Shown here: one piece after another, positions 46,965 to 59,013 of the stretch
Layout of the letters: each line of letters begins with the position of its first letter
Numbering within the stretch: position 1 is the first letter of the stretch
From: Hexactinellida sp. DTS-2022
Lineage: Eukaryota > Porifera > Hexactinellida
Reading direction: 5' to 3'
DNA length: 64,000 nucleotides
NCBI GenBank assembly: GCA_028753945.1
Contig: JAPNXP010000010.1
Location: 5,335,042 to 5,399,041, forward strand
Translations under genes and position numbers: made by a program
The notes under the pieces: model-generated
The model's input: the letters and a program-made list of their open reading frames with translations, nothing else
What the model was told of the DNA's origin: nothing
The model's database searches: none

Positions 46965-47150
46965 CAGTAGAACTTCGTTAGCACGAACACGAAATTTCGG
47001 TTAAGACAGGCATTTTCATTTTTTCCTTCAAGGCATTTTTTCATTTTCCTTCAAGGCATTTTCAATACAAACCGTATTGGTTAATAAATTATGAGTAAGG
47101 CGAACGTATTTTTGATGCCCCCTGGTGTTCGTACCAACGATGTTCTACTG
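46965..47150. mobile_element. TA-flanked MITE family D, copy 2
   Basis: Ends CAGTAGAACTTCGTTAGCAC and the inverse (gatgttctactg). It lies just downstream of the first 7TM gene. Related pieces sit in the same place behind the other two 7TM copies, so it was duplicated with the genes. Confidence 0.65.
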
Positions 47151-47339
47151 TGATATCTATTTTTGAGAATATCTGGGATTGAAGAATATGGCTAATAATT
47201 ACAGGAACAGAATACACAGTCCATAACTAATTATATTTAAAGAGCCGTTCGTACGTAACGTAAAGTCAACGAAAACTATATACCTTGGAAGACAACAACT
47301 ATTCATTCAATTAACAACATTTAATTAGGCATAATTAGT

Positions 47340-48425
47340 TTAATATCTGTTATAAACACTTTTATGGTATTTTGTCATGATGGGCTTGATGTAGCTGTTT
47401 ATATTTACCATCTTTTTCTTGTCTCTGTATGACTTGTAAACAACAACAACAAATATATACAAATAGTTTAAAGTAAACAATACTTTACCGAGGATTATTG
47501 AAGGCAGGAATACAAACAATACCTTGGATAATGTGAACAAATATATTCCCTGCTTAGTATGGAAGGGAATTGGTAAAAAATACAAAAATGAATTAAACGG
47601 ACCAAATATAGCCGAGAATCCTAAAGTATAAAAGAAGAGTGCAATTGCTACCAAAGTAGTTGCAACCTGGAAATGTACTCGGAGATATTTGCTGTCGAGA
47701 TAGGCCTTCTTGTCGTAGTAAAATAATCGAATTTCTTTTTCGCGGCTTTTCAGATGTAAATAGAACTTTCTGGACAAATAAAGAAATTGTATAAAGTCAA
47801 AAATAATTATGAATGAAGATAACAAATCGCAGAGAAGTTCAAGCACGAAATAATAATCGATTGAGAAAAATTCATCTTCAATAATAATAATAACATTTAG
47901 AAACAGAATCAACAAAGTCCTTACTATTATGTAAACTGTCCACCGAATTAAAGTATATTTGTATTCATATTTCCTGTAGGCGAGCCATAAGAACTTCATC
48001 ATAAAAGAAAGCACAGGGACAATAGTATATCTTATAGTGAATACTAATAGTTTAATTTTAATTTTAAACGGAAGTATTAATTGGTAAATGGGTTTGTTTC
48101 CCGTATCAAATACCAAAACCCACTCAGGAAGAAAGTACATGACTTCACTCACATTATGCACAAATTCTAAAACTAGAATTACAATTATAAAATTATTGAC
48201 GACGCATATTAATTTAAGATTTTTAAGATGATTCTTATAAGATTGCAGTATTAGCATTTCCTGTGGAACCCTCTTAATCTCCTGATACAGTTTGTACCTT
48301 CTCCGTACGTAGTACACCAATGCAAATAGAGTCAGTAGACAGAATGGGATAGGGACTAAGGAGAACACGAGACTTTCTACCTCCATAATGGTGATCAGGG
48401 TATTTTCATATTTGTGCATGGACAT
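47340..48425 (-). CDS. Orphan 7-transmembrane protein, intact member of a tandem trio
   Basis: This intronless ORF encodes 361 residues. Seven hydrophobic spans are visible: about 18-40, 72-100, 122-150, 158-185, 192-220, 250-278 and 300-340. The first loop (RRRYKLYQEIKRVPQEMLIL) and the loop between spans 5 and 6 (RKFYLHLKSREKEIRLFYYD) are very basic, so they probably face the cytoplasm. The C-terminal tail is short (YKSYRDKKKMVNINSYIKPI). I do not recognise the family: no DRY, NPxxY or other rhodopsin signature is seen. A receptor role is inference from topology. Two disabled paralogues lie at 49600..50702 and 54523..55602. MSM is the conserved start in all three. Confidence 0.75.
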   Translation of the reverse strand: MSMHKYENTLITIMEVESLVFSLVPIPFCLLTLFALVYYVRRRYKLYQEIKRVPQEMLILQSYKNHLKNLKLICVVNNFIIVILVLEFVHNVSEVMYFLPEWVLVFDTGNKPIYQLILPFKIKIKLLVFTIRYTIVPVLSFMMKFLWLAYRKYEYKYTLIRWTVYIIVRTLLILFLNVIIIIEDEFFSIDYYFVLELLCDLLSSFIIIFDFIQFLYLSRKFYLHLKSREKEIRLFYYDKKAYLDSKYLRVHFQVATTLVAIALFFYTLGFSAIFGPFNSFLYFLPIPFHTKQGIYLFTLSKVLFVFLPSIILGKVLFTLNYLYIFVVVVYKSYRDKKKMVNINSYIKPIMTKYHKSVYNRY

Positions 48426-49164
48426 GATGATAATCCGATTGTTTGATATGCTGGTATAAATATATTGAAAGATCCAACATTTATATGCTCTGGGAACATC
48501 ACCTGATTACAAGTGTTGGTTTCTATTTAATATTCTTATGGACAAACTTTTATGTGCTAAGAAGAATTTAATTACTAAAGTTAATTAATAACCAGAAAAC
48601 CAATAATACTTGTTACAGACAATTGTCTAAATTGCATAAATACATATTTATTAAAGTCATTTAATCTAATGTTACAAAACCTTACCACATGTTGGATTAC
48701 AAGTTAGTGGCAAAATACCTAATACGTATACCTACGATTTCAGGTTTATGTGTATGTGGACAAATCATTATGTACCAAAATAATTAGATTATTTACCTAA
48801 TAACCAGAAACTTAACCAACTTTTTGCATCATTTGCATTTTAATAGAATATTGGAATCCCAACTTGAAACAATACCTAAAGCAGTTTATACACATCATAG
48901 TGCAAATTATCCTTCTTACGAAAGGATGTTATCAAGTAATCATACCACAAATTAATTCAAACAACAACCACTTGTTAGTTGTTACAGACAATTCGAATTG
49001 TCTAACTTACCTCGATTCATTTGGGAAAAATGAAAATCAATGCGCCTGGGATTAATCAATAGAATAAATTAAACTAAGTGTCCTTAGCATATGTGGATAA
49101 CTAGAATGGGTGGCTCCAAAAATAGATAAAGGCAAATAAAATTATTCACTAATCTAATACATAA

Positions 49165-49345
49165 AAAAGGAATTATCCAAGAGCGTGAGACGCTCTCGCT
49201 CCTTTTGGAGTATAATTTTTGTAAAATTTGAATTTAGGAGAGCGAAAATTTGGAATCTTCTCCTATACCGTAACATTAATTTGTGATTTATGCGTATGAA
49301 AATTGGATCAGACCAGCATTAGGAGCGTATTTACAAATGGCTGTG
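49165..49345. repeat. Dispersed ggagcgcgag repeat, third copy
   Basis: It matches 11570..11715 and 38480..38670 (aatcttctcctataccgtaa, attaggagcgtatttacaa). It is followed by the fragment of a family-B MITE end (ctctattaagcggagttgac) and a family-D MITE piece at about 49412..49530. Confidence 0.6.
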
Positions 49346-49599
49346 GCTCTATTAAGCGGAGTTGACTGTATAATCTGCAGGAATCATACTTCATAACAGT
49401 TCATATCATAACTAGAGTAGAACCTCGTTAGTAACAACCGGTTAGTATGAACACTATTTCATTACCCTTCAAAGCCTTTTCAATGCAAATGACATTGGTT
49501 AATACGAATTCCGTATAAGGCGAAGACATGGAATTGAACCCCTTGGAAGACAACAAATATTCATTCAGTTAACAACAACATTAATTAAGTACAATTAAT

Positions 49600-50702
49600 T
49601 TAATATCTGTAATAAACACTTTGATGGTACTTTGTCATGATGGGCTTGATGTAGCTGTTTATATTTTCCATCTTTTGTTTGTCTCTGTATGACTTGTAAA
49701 CAACAACAACAAATATATACAAATAGTTTACAATAAACAATACTTTACAGAGGAATACTGAAGGTACGATTACATACACTTCCATGGATAATGTGAACAA
49801 ATTGATTCCATTCTTAATATGGAGAGGAATTGGTAAATTATACAAAAATGAAGTGATCGGAGAAATTATATTCGATAATCCTAAAGTATAAAAGAAGAGT
49901 GCAATCGCTACTAAAGTGGTTGCAACCTGGAAATGTACTCGGAGATATTTGCTGTCGAGATAGGCCTTTTTGTCGAAGTAAAATAATCGAATTTCTTTTT
50001 CACGGCTTTTCAGATGCAAATAGAACTTTCGGGACAAATAAAGAAATTGCATATAGTCAAAAATATAGATGAATGTTCTCAACATTTCGATGAGACATAT
50101 CAGGAGCAATTGGTAATCGCTTGAGAAAATGTGATCATTAATAATAATTGTTACAACCATAATCAACAAGGTCCTTACTAATATGTAAACTGTCCACCGA
50201 ATTAAAGTATATTTATAATCGTATTTCCTGTAGGCGAGCCATAAGAAAGTCATCAGAAAAGAAAGCACAGGGACAACAGTAATTCTTAGAGTGAATACTA
50301 ACCAAACAGTTTTACTTCTGAGCGCAGATATAAAAGGGACAATGGTTTTGCTCTCTGAATCAAATAGCAAAACCCAGTCAGGAAGAAAGTATATGACTGC
50401 ACCCATATTTTGCACAATTTCTAAAAATAGAATTACAATTATGAAATTATTGACGGCACATTTTATTTTTAGATTTTTAAGATGATTCTTATAAGTTGTT
50501 TTATTAGCATTTCCTGTGGAACCCTCTTAATCTCCTGATACAGTTTGTTCCTTCTCCGTACGTAGTACACCAATGCAAATAGAGTCAGTACACAGAATGG
50601 GATAGGGATTAAGGAGAACACGAGGCCTTCTACCTTCATAATGGCCAATAGAGTATCTTTATATTTGTACATGGACATGATGATAATCCGATTGATGGAC
50701 AT
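49600..50702 (-). pseudogene. 7TM family copy 2, disabled by a frameshift
   Basis: It matches the intact gene at 47340..48425 over its whole length. The frame breaks near 50490..50505, in the first cytoplasmic loop after QEMLI. There this copy has a single base fewer than copies 1 and 3, so translation would end about 77 residues in. The remaining 270 residues are open and keep spans 2-7, which suggests a recent loss or a sequencing error. Its upstream flank (50700..51170) duplicates that of copy 1 (48430..49130). Confidence 0.65.
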
Positions 50703-52111
50703 GCTGGTATAAATATTGAGAGAGATCCAACATTTATATACTCTAGGAACATCACCTGATTAAAAGTGTGGTTTCCAATTAATATCTTATGAACAAACTA
50801 ATTTGTGCCAAGAATAATTAGATTACTTACTTATTAACCAGAAACTTATCAACTTTTGCATTATTTCATTTTAATAGAATATTGGAATACCAACTTGAAA
50901 CTGTACATAAAGCAGTTTACACACATCATAATGCAAATTATCCTTTTATCGAAAGGATGTTATAAAGTAAAATACCCCAAATTAATTCAAACAACAACCA
51001 CTTGTTACAGTTGGTTGAATTGTCTAACTTACCTCGATTCATAGGGGAAATGAAAAATCAATGCGCCTGGGAATAATCAATAGAGTAAATCAATCTACGA
51101 ATCTTTAGCATAAGTGGGATAACTAATATGAGTGGCTCCAAAAATAGATTAATGCAAATAAATTATGCACTAATCTAATATACATAAAACCATAAAACTA
51201 TCTTATATATTAAATCGCGAAGGTTTTTCTTTTGTTCGGAATTGATTGAGGAACTGGTAAGAGCAACAGACCTAAAATTTGGCAGGGGTGTAAGGAATAG
51301 CGTATCTAGAAACAATCCTTACTTCTAAGAAAAATATTCAAATCATTTCTCCCAATAGGTGACATAATTTGTTCCAATTAAATTCGAGGGTTGTCCTGGT
51401 ATGGATTTGCAGCTACCATTCAATTGGTATAAAAGGATTTTAGTGTCTCTATCAATTGCTAAGTGAGCATTATTGAATGCCTATCTGAGACTAATTTAAT
51501 TGTTCGAGAGTAAATTCAGTCATTTAATTAATCAGTTATTTGTGTTCCCTCTGTCTAGCCATACATTTCTAACATTCTATTGTGTTTATTTGATATCAAA
51601 TTATTATCAACCAATATATTAACTGTTTGCCACCTGGGTCCAAGGGGTTGTACAGTTCCTTAATGATGGTTAATTTACAATATTTGTATTCTGTATTCTG
51701 TACTATACACACGGATAAGCTTATCTATAAAATTGTCGGTTTTAAATTAACATCAATATTGCGGCGCGTACTAGGTTAGTATTTCTAAATAATTTGTCCT
51801 TCTAACAACCTAAAGCTGTCGCTCTCGGATATAAATATACTGATTAGGGGGCCAGACCTGAAAGAGTTTGGGGGTTCCTACCTCTGCACATACATGCTAT
51901 ACTGTAGAATCTGCTAAAATCACTCTATACAACGGTCATTTGTAAACATAGGCTAGCGGGCTGTAAAATAATTCCTATATGATTTCCCGTAATATAAATT
52001 TCAGAGGCGGCATACCCGGTACGGTTGGTGCGGCGAGCGCCGTACAACTTTTCAGTGAGGTCAGCTTTGCTGTACCACCTCATCTGTTTGAAATTAACAA
52101 TTCATTGATAA

Positions 52112-52540
52112 CGAGTCCTTCGGTCTCGGTTGCTTTGTGACGGATCGGTGCTACGCACCTCAAGTTGACGGCCGCTGTGCGGCCTTACTCCTCACCCTTT
52201 CTATCATGGGAAATGGTAGAAAGGGACGTTATAAACATCCCTAGATAAGATTTCCATAGTTTTAACTTGTTTTTCATATTCTAAATTATAAATGCGACAT
52301 TTGTGTTCACCATACTTGTTTACCTATAATTCCCCTTGAAAGCTAAATTCTAGGTTGATTTTGAATTTCATCAATTTGTTTACCAATTTTGTAAACAACA
52401 ACAATAAATATTCATATTAGGAGTTTATATATGCGAAATTCGTGTTCAGCATACTTGTTTACCTATTATAATATTTAGAACTTAGTCTCTATCTTAATTA
52501 TAAATGGGGTTTCTATTCCCCCATCACTTTAATACATCCG
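52112..52540 (-). mobile_element. Helitron-like element, copy 3
   Basis: The left side has cgagtccttcggtctcggtt, ggtgctacgcacc and a ggccgctgtgcggcc hairpin. The right side has ccccatcactttaatacatccggaca. It is inserted inside another GC-rich element (52005..52110 and 52605..52990, with cgccgtac/gccgtacc ends), itself interrupted by a hAT MITE. From 51200 to 52000 nothing was recognised. Confidence 0.5.
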
Positions 52541-52631
52541 GACAATATTTATCTATTTAATGATTTAAAAAACCAGACTACATTAAAATACCTGTCGTCG
52601 GACAATAAACGAATACCTGGTGCGGCGTCGC

Positions 52632-52896
52632 CAGGGGCGTAGCCAGGATTTTGGATTGGAGGGGTCCTGAGCGAGTGAAGCGAGTAAATAAGGGGGCTGG
52701 GGGCATTGCCCCCAGCGATTAAAAGAATTACTTTAACAAAAGACCGATTTGCGGTACGGGAAGCTCTATTGCAGTAACCCATTAACCAAAAAAACCCACT
52801 AAATAACATTTCCATAAACCTAGTAGGCTATCGCCTATTTTTATGACAGACTGACAGATTGGGGGGTCCTAGGACCCCCCAATCCCTACGCCACTG
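52632..52896. mobile_element. hAT-like MITE, about 265 bp
   Basis: Ends CAGGGGCGTAGCCAGG and cctacgccactg are inverted. The flanks GGCGTCGC (52624..52631) and AGCGTCGC (52897..52904) agree at seven of eight bases, fitting a hAT target duplication. Confidence 0.7.
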
Positions 52897-53259
52897 AGCG
52901 TCGCCGGACCACATTCGAGTTCTGTAAATTATCCGCCGTACCACTTTTCTAAACGACGTGTCGCGCCTGATAATCAACCTGCGTATGAGGCCTTCGAAAG
53001 TTTCGTAACGCTTCCAAGGGGGAGAAATATTATGAATGTGACAGACCATACTTTTTACTACAAAATGGCAAAAAATGTGACGTAAGGAAAGGGATGTATA
53101 ACTTTCGATATTATTATATTAACATTCAACAATATAAAAATTTTAAAATATACCTGACATACATTTGAAAAGTTTTGGTTTAAATACAAGCGATGGCCGC
53201 AGGCCAGAGTGCAATTGTAGGAACGCGCATCGCGGACAAGCAGCTTGTATTATTAAAAC

Positions 53260-54275
53260 TCGATTGTTGTATGTTTGTTTGTCCGGATTGTATTAAAGTG
53301 ATGGGATAAAATATTTAAATCAAAATGTAATTCCGTCCTATAAATGCTGTGGAATTTTTACCCCATTAAGCGGATAAATCTATTAACCGGTGGCTCTATT
53401 AAGCGGAGCTGACTGTAAAATCTACAGGAATCATACTTCATTCGCTTGCTAGGTCGCTTCGCAGCAGAACACAACCACACACCAACAGCTTCGCGGTTGG
53501 TGTGTAGTTTATATACTCCTAATATTGATTATAAAGCGTAAATAGGCCTAAATAGTCAAATTTAACAATGTGAAATTTTAATGATTACGTCATCACGCGA
53601 TAATGAGTTAGCATAATGGCGATCTGGTGTGACCAACGTGTCCGCATCATTAATGTACATGTTCTATTAAATTTTCAGATTTTATCACTTAGAGGGCGCG
53701 AATTATGTGCGATTATGTGAATTTTCAGGGTTCTCTAAATGTGACAATGACGTCATAACTTTTCGAGGTGTGAGAAATTTTGAGTGGAAACCTCAACTTG
53801 TTGGCGGGTGCCAAATGTTACCCCTATATGCCAAAAATCACATTCGGAAACCGTCCACTTTCTTCAATCAACTCGTAACATACAAACAAATATATACAGG
53901 TAATCCTCCCAAAGCGGGACCCATCGGGAGAATGATTTTGTGCCGCTTCTCGGAGGTGCCGCTTTGGGAGGTTTACTGTATATACACACACATATCTATA
54001 CTATTAAAACACAAGCCTGGGTGGGTGTATATATATGTGTGTGTGTGTGTATATGTTCGGACACGTTGGTCACACCAGATCGCCAATATGCTAACTCATT
54101 ATCGCGTGATGACGTAATCATTAAAATTTCACATTGTTAAATTTGACTATTTAGGCCTATTTACGCTTTATAATGAATGTTAGAGGTGTATAAACCACAC
54201 ACCAACCGCGAAGCGGTTGGTGTGTGGTTGTGTTCTGCCGCGAAGCGACCTAGCAAGCGAAGCGCGCTAGTATAT
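53260..54275. repeat. Large inverted repeat formed from two Helitron-like ends
   Basis: Arms of about 210 bp (53441..53655 and 54060..54275) are over 90% alike by eye. Both contain a ggttggtgtgtgg hairpin, tttaggcctatttacgc and tgattacgtcatcacgcgat. The outer ends carry gctaggtcgcttcgc and its inverse. A 5'-type end (attaaaactcgattgttg) precedes the left arm. Inside are (GT)n at 54025..54050 and a pair of aacacaagcctgg segments facing each other at about 54006 and 54292. No gene is supportable in 52990..54520. Confidence 0.6.
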
Positions 54276-54522
54276 ATATATATATACACATCCAGGCTTG
54301 TGTTTTAATATATGCATACTTCATAACAGTTCATATCATAACTAGAGTAGAACCTCGTTACTAACAACCGGTTAGTATGAACACTATTTACCCTTCAAAG
54401 CCTTTTCAATGCAAATGACATTGGTTAATACGAATTCCGGATAAAGCGAAATCAATGGAACCCCTTGGAAAGACAACAAATATTCATTCAGTTAACAACA
54501 ACAATAATTAAGTACAATTAGT

Positions 54523-55602
54523 TTAATATCTGTAATAAACACTTTCATGGTACTGTGTCATGATGGACTTGATGTAGCTGTTTATGTTTTCCATCTTTTG
54601 CTTGTCTCTGTATGACTTGTAAACAACAACAACAAATATATACAAATAGTTAACAGTAAACAATACTTTACTGAGGACCATTGAAGGCAGGAATACATAC
54701 ACTACCATGGAAAATTTGAACAAATCGATTCCCTGCTTAATATGGAGAGGAATTGGTAAAAGATCCAAAAATGAAGCGATCGGAGTAAATATCTCCGTTA
54801 ATCCTAAAGTATAAAAGAAGAGTGCAATTGCTACCAAAGTGGTTGCAACCTGGAAATGTACTCGGAGATATTTGCTGTCGAGATAGGCCTTCTTGTCGAA
54901 GTAAAATAATCGAATTTCTTTTTCGCGGCTTTTCAGATGCAAATAGAACTTTCTGGACAAACAAAGAAATTGTATATAGTCAAAAATAAAGATGAATGTA
55001 CCCAACATTTCGATGAGACTTACCAAGATCCATTGGTAATCGCTTGAGAAAATGGGATCATTAATAAAAATATACAGAACCAGTAACAACAGAGTCCTTA
55101 CTATTATGTAAATTGTCCACCGAATTAAAGTATATTTATAATCGTATTTCCTGTAGGCGAGCCATAAGAACGTCATCAGAAAAGAAAGCACAGGGACAAC
55201 TGCAAATCTTATAGTGAATAGTAACCAACGAGTTTTATTTTTGAGCGTAAATAAGAAAGGGACAATGGTTTGGTTTTCCGCATCAAATACCGAAACCCTG
55301 TCAGGAAGAAAGTAAATGACTGCACTCATATTTTGTATAAATTCTAAAACTAGAATTACAATTATGAAATTATTGACGACGCATTTTATTTTAAGATTTT
55401 TAAGATGATTCTTATAAGATTGTAGTATTAGCATTTCCTGTGGAACCCTCTTAATCTCCTGATACAGTTTGTACCTTCTCCGTACTTAGTACACCAATGC
55501 AAATAGAGTCAGTAGACAGAATGGCATAGGGACTAAGGAGTACATGAGGCTTTCTATCTTCATAATGGCCAATACAATATCTTTATAATTGTGCATGGAC
55601 AT
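54523..55602 (-). pseudogene. 7TM family copy 3, disabled by an early stop
   Basis: It aligns end to end with the intact gene at 47340..48425. An in-frame TAA at 55486..55488 (codon 39, where copy 1 has Tyr) ends the protein just after the first membrane span. Downstream of it 303 residues remain open from the Met at 55434. All spans and the basic loops are otherwise kept. Re-initiation at 55434 would give a six-span protein, but nothing suggests that this is used. Confidence 0.65.
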
Positions 55603-55908
55603 GATGATAAGCCGATTGATGGATATGCTGGTATAAATATATTGAGAGAGATCCAACATTTATATACTCTAGGAACATCACCTGATTAAAAGTGTGGTTT
55701 CTATTTAATATTATTATGGACAAACTATTATGCCCATGAAGAATGTAATTACCTACTGAATAACCAGAAAACCAATAATACTTGTTACAGACAATTGTCT
55801 GAATTGCATATCTACATATTTATTACATTTAATCTGCATGCGACATAACCTTACCATATGTTGGATAACAAGTTAGTTGGCGCAAAATTCCTAATACTTA
55901 TACCTAGC

Positions 55909-56180
55909 CATAGGCGTCAAGTTTTGGAAAATTTAATCAAAGATGGGGAGGCCCACTTGGGGGGTCTGGAGGCAGGAGAGGGGGGGGGGGCACTGGGGGG
56001 TTTGCTAAATATTTCCCTCTATCATCCCTTGATCGATCAAAAGGACCACTTTAATACAAAAATTAAATCCACCGAAAGGTCCGGGAGGTCGCTCCCAGTG
56101 ACGTCCCAGCCCCCCCCCCCCCCCCCAATTAAAATCATGGGGGACCGGGGCCCCCCAAAACCCCAAACTTGGCGCCTATG
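55909..56180. mobile_element. hAT-like MITE with C/G-rich core
   Basis: Ends CATAGGCGTCAAGTTTTGG and ccaaacttggcgcctatg are inverted. Flanks TACCTAGC (55901..55908) and TACCTAAG (56181..56188) agree at six of eight bases. The core holds poly-G and poly-C runs that make spurious ORFs. Confidence 0.65.
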
Positions 56181-57095
56181 TACCTAAGTAATGTGGACAA
56201 ATGATTATGTGCAAAAATAATCTGATTACTTACCTAATAACCAGAAACTTGCGACTGATGCACAAAGTTCCTTAGTAAATCTACTAAGTGTGCTTTTTCA
56301 GATATTCTTTCTTAATTACTCTGTCCATCATTTGGTGACTATTTATTCACTATTTATTTATTTTATTTATGATTCATTTATGTGTTTAGTTGCAATTACT
56401 TTAACTTTCCTTAATATTTATCACCTTACTGTCCTACGAAACAGTAAAAAATTCTGAATGATAGTTTTAAGATTGTACAATAAATATTCATTTGTAAACA
56501 CGAATTCGCAATCAACATTTAGACAGTAGGAATTTCGTCGCTACAACAATGTAGTTTTTTTATGTGCTTCTGACAATAATACAATTCGGGATACAAATAG
56601 CAACCACATTTCTGTTAAAATTATCGTTCTGACATTTTTCGTTAAGTTTCCAAAATTCGTTATATCTCTAACAAAATTTAGGAAATACTGCAGGTTTATA
56701 ATTATCAAAATTACTAAAAGTATAACAAGATCGTTGAAAAGTCCAACAAATTTAACTAACTCATCTATAGATTTTTGTCCTGATAAATATCATATTGATA
56801 ACCAGTTATATGAGAACTGAGAAACACTAAAACCTCGCTAGTTGTGGGACTGGCCGAAACGATCGATTAATAATGTCGAGATATCGAGATTAGGTTGATT
56901 AGAATAGTTAGCAGTTATCAGTAATATGTTAAACTTTTCAGTAATTTGTTAGACTTTTCATTAATTTTTTAGATTTTTAATAATTTTGTAAATTGATTTT
57001 TTGTTAGACCGATAATTAAAATCCATTAAATTTGAGTTCCTACTTCTTATTGGGCTAATTTCTTGACAATTTAAAAGACGAATACATTTGAAATA

Positions 57096-57252
57096 CAGTA
57101 GATGTCGGATATAAGCACACTGGTTATAAGAACATATCGGATATAAGCACACTATGTTGGAAAACGGTTGCCATATACCCTGTATAATTTATGTCGGTTA
57201 TAAGCACATCAAGTGCAGTTCCCGACGATGTGCTTATAACCGGCATCCACTG
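57096..57252. mobile_element. TA-flanked MITE family C, copy 2
   Basis: CAGTAGATGTCGGATATAAG and the inverse are flanked by TA. It shares cggttgccatataccctgta and the cgatgtgcttataaccgg arm with the intronic copy at 12177..12315. From 56200 to 57090 nothing else is recognised. Confidence 0.8.
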
Positions 57253-57439
57253 TACTATTATAAATTACACAGAACTTTTTGATAGTTCAGTTTTAATATA
57301 AGTTGTAGAATTCTAGAATAATAAACTATTCGCCATGAGTTATTCGATATTACAATATTAATAGCTATTGTCTCCAATTACTTTGAATTGGTTTTAATGT
57401 TTGTTGGTTTTAATGAACTTAGTTTTAATGGATATTATA

Positions 57440-57680
57440 CAATAGTATATAATAGAAAAATTGCTATCGCAATATTTCCTTCGAAGACACACAATACAAG
57501 TAACAACTATTTGCTTTGGGAGAATTATAGACTGCACTCGAAAACCTCCATCGTTTAATTAATCTAATGAACAATGAATTAATTCAATTTTGAAATAGTA
57601 TTGAGCATTTGTAAATTCCTTTTTAATTTAGCAGATTAATTTCTCTTTTTTGGAAAAGTTTGAATAATCCATTACTATTG
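57440..57680. repeat. Dispersed repeat, third copy (see 8562..8880)
   Basis: It contains aattgctatcgcaatatttc, gactgcactcgaaaacctc and tttgaaatagtattgagca. From 57690 to 58170 and from 58360 to 59013 no gene is supportable. Confidence 0.6.
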
Positions 57681-58178
57681 GTGAATAATATGGTCTACTT
57701 ATTGAGAATATTACACTCGACTCATTTGACTTAACTCGATATACCATTATACGAACAAGTTTATATCAATATCACAGATATATCGTTCCACGGTATTCTG
57801 AACATATTTTACGTATGTCCTATATAATTTAAGTAGTCTGGTTCCTACATTATATGTCGTATATTGGTAATTTTAATATTTTACATATAAAATTATGTGA
57901 TTGGTTCATTTTTTCCAATAGTCCTTCCATAGAAACAATTTATCATAGAGTTCTTGGCGAGATACTACAGTGAACATTTTGATGTGATTTAATGTGACTT
58001 ATAAAGCGAAAAGCATCTTATTTAGCCTTTATAATCGCTTCAATTGATCTATTGTAACCCAAACACCTCATGCCACTTCATATTATCAAAAATATGCGAA
58101 CCTTTCGGATAAACAGAAGTTGCTGTAGTGTCTTTTGGCTGACTAATACATTATGCTTTCAACAATATTTTGTAAATA

Positions 58179-58355
58179 CAGTCGACTCCGCTTAATAGAG
58201 CCACCGGTTGCTAGATTTATCCGCTTAATGGGGTCAAATTTTACATGATTTATAGGGCAGAATGACAGTTTGGATTAAAATATTTTCGGTTAATAGATTT
58301 CTCCGCTTAATCGAGTAAAAGTAACCTATGCGAATCAAATAAGCGGGGTGAACTG
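58179..58355. mobile_element. TA-flanked MITE family B, longest copy
   Basis: CAGTCGACTCCGCTTAATAG and the inverse aagcggggtgaactg are flanked by TA. It is longer than the copies at 8093 and 24838 because an extra ggttaatagatttctccgct block sits inside it. Confidence 0.75.
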
Positions 58356-59013
58356 TATGTTATTTTTTGTATGATAGTAATCAAGTGGCCCGACGCGAAT
58401 TAATAAGGCATTTTAATTCCAATGGAACCCTAAATCAAGGCCCTTCTTCCTAAACTTTACGTATGTGTAACTCAAAACTATGTCTGAAACAAAGTGAGTA
58501 TAATGTTGTGTTTGCTTAGTATGGAGATTTAACTAAAACTAAGGAAGAACTTGACTTAAATAAGTACGTATTATGTAATAATATTATATTGTTTGAAATC
58601 CTGTTTGAATTACAACATCTTGAATGTTTACTGGCTTATTTGCATAATAATGTTTACAGATAATTATAATAATGATTACAACACATATCACAAACAGCCG
58701 AAAACTAAGTACGTACATACTTAATCTTAGGGCAATTGAGAACCTCGATAATCCCAACCAAATTTTTCCAAACCTTTTTTATCCGAACAAAACATATAGT
58801 ATACTACTTAAAATACCTCTATAATACTTATTGTTTAATATACCAAACTATATTTAAGATTTTTCCCACTCTAAGCAAATCGTGAAAAATTACAAGCTTA
58901 AAGAGTTTAATGCAATATCACCACACACACTAATTATCAATACAAAAAGATAGAATTACAAAGTAGATAAAATTACAATTAAAAGCAAAAATGAGCAAAA
59001 AAGCTATTATAGC

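Noticed and set aside
53707-54140. 136- and 66-residue ORFs in the inverted repeat
   Set aside because: They run through (GT)n and transposon arms and have no conserved sense.
55858-56187. 109-residue Gly/Pro-rich ORF
   Set aside because: It comes from the poly-G/poly-C core of a hAT-like MITE.
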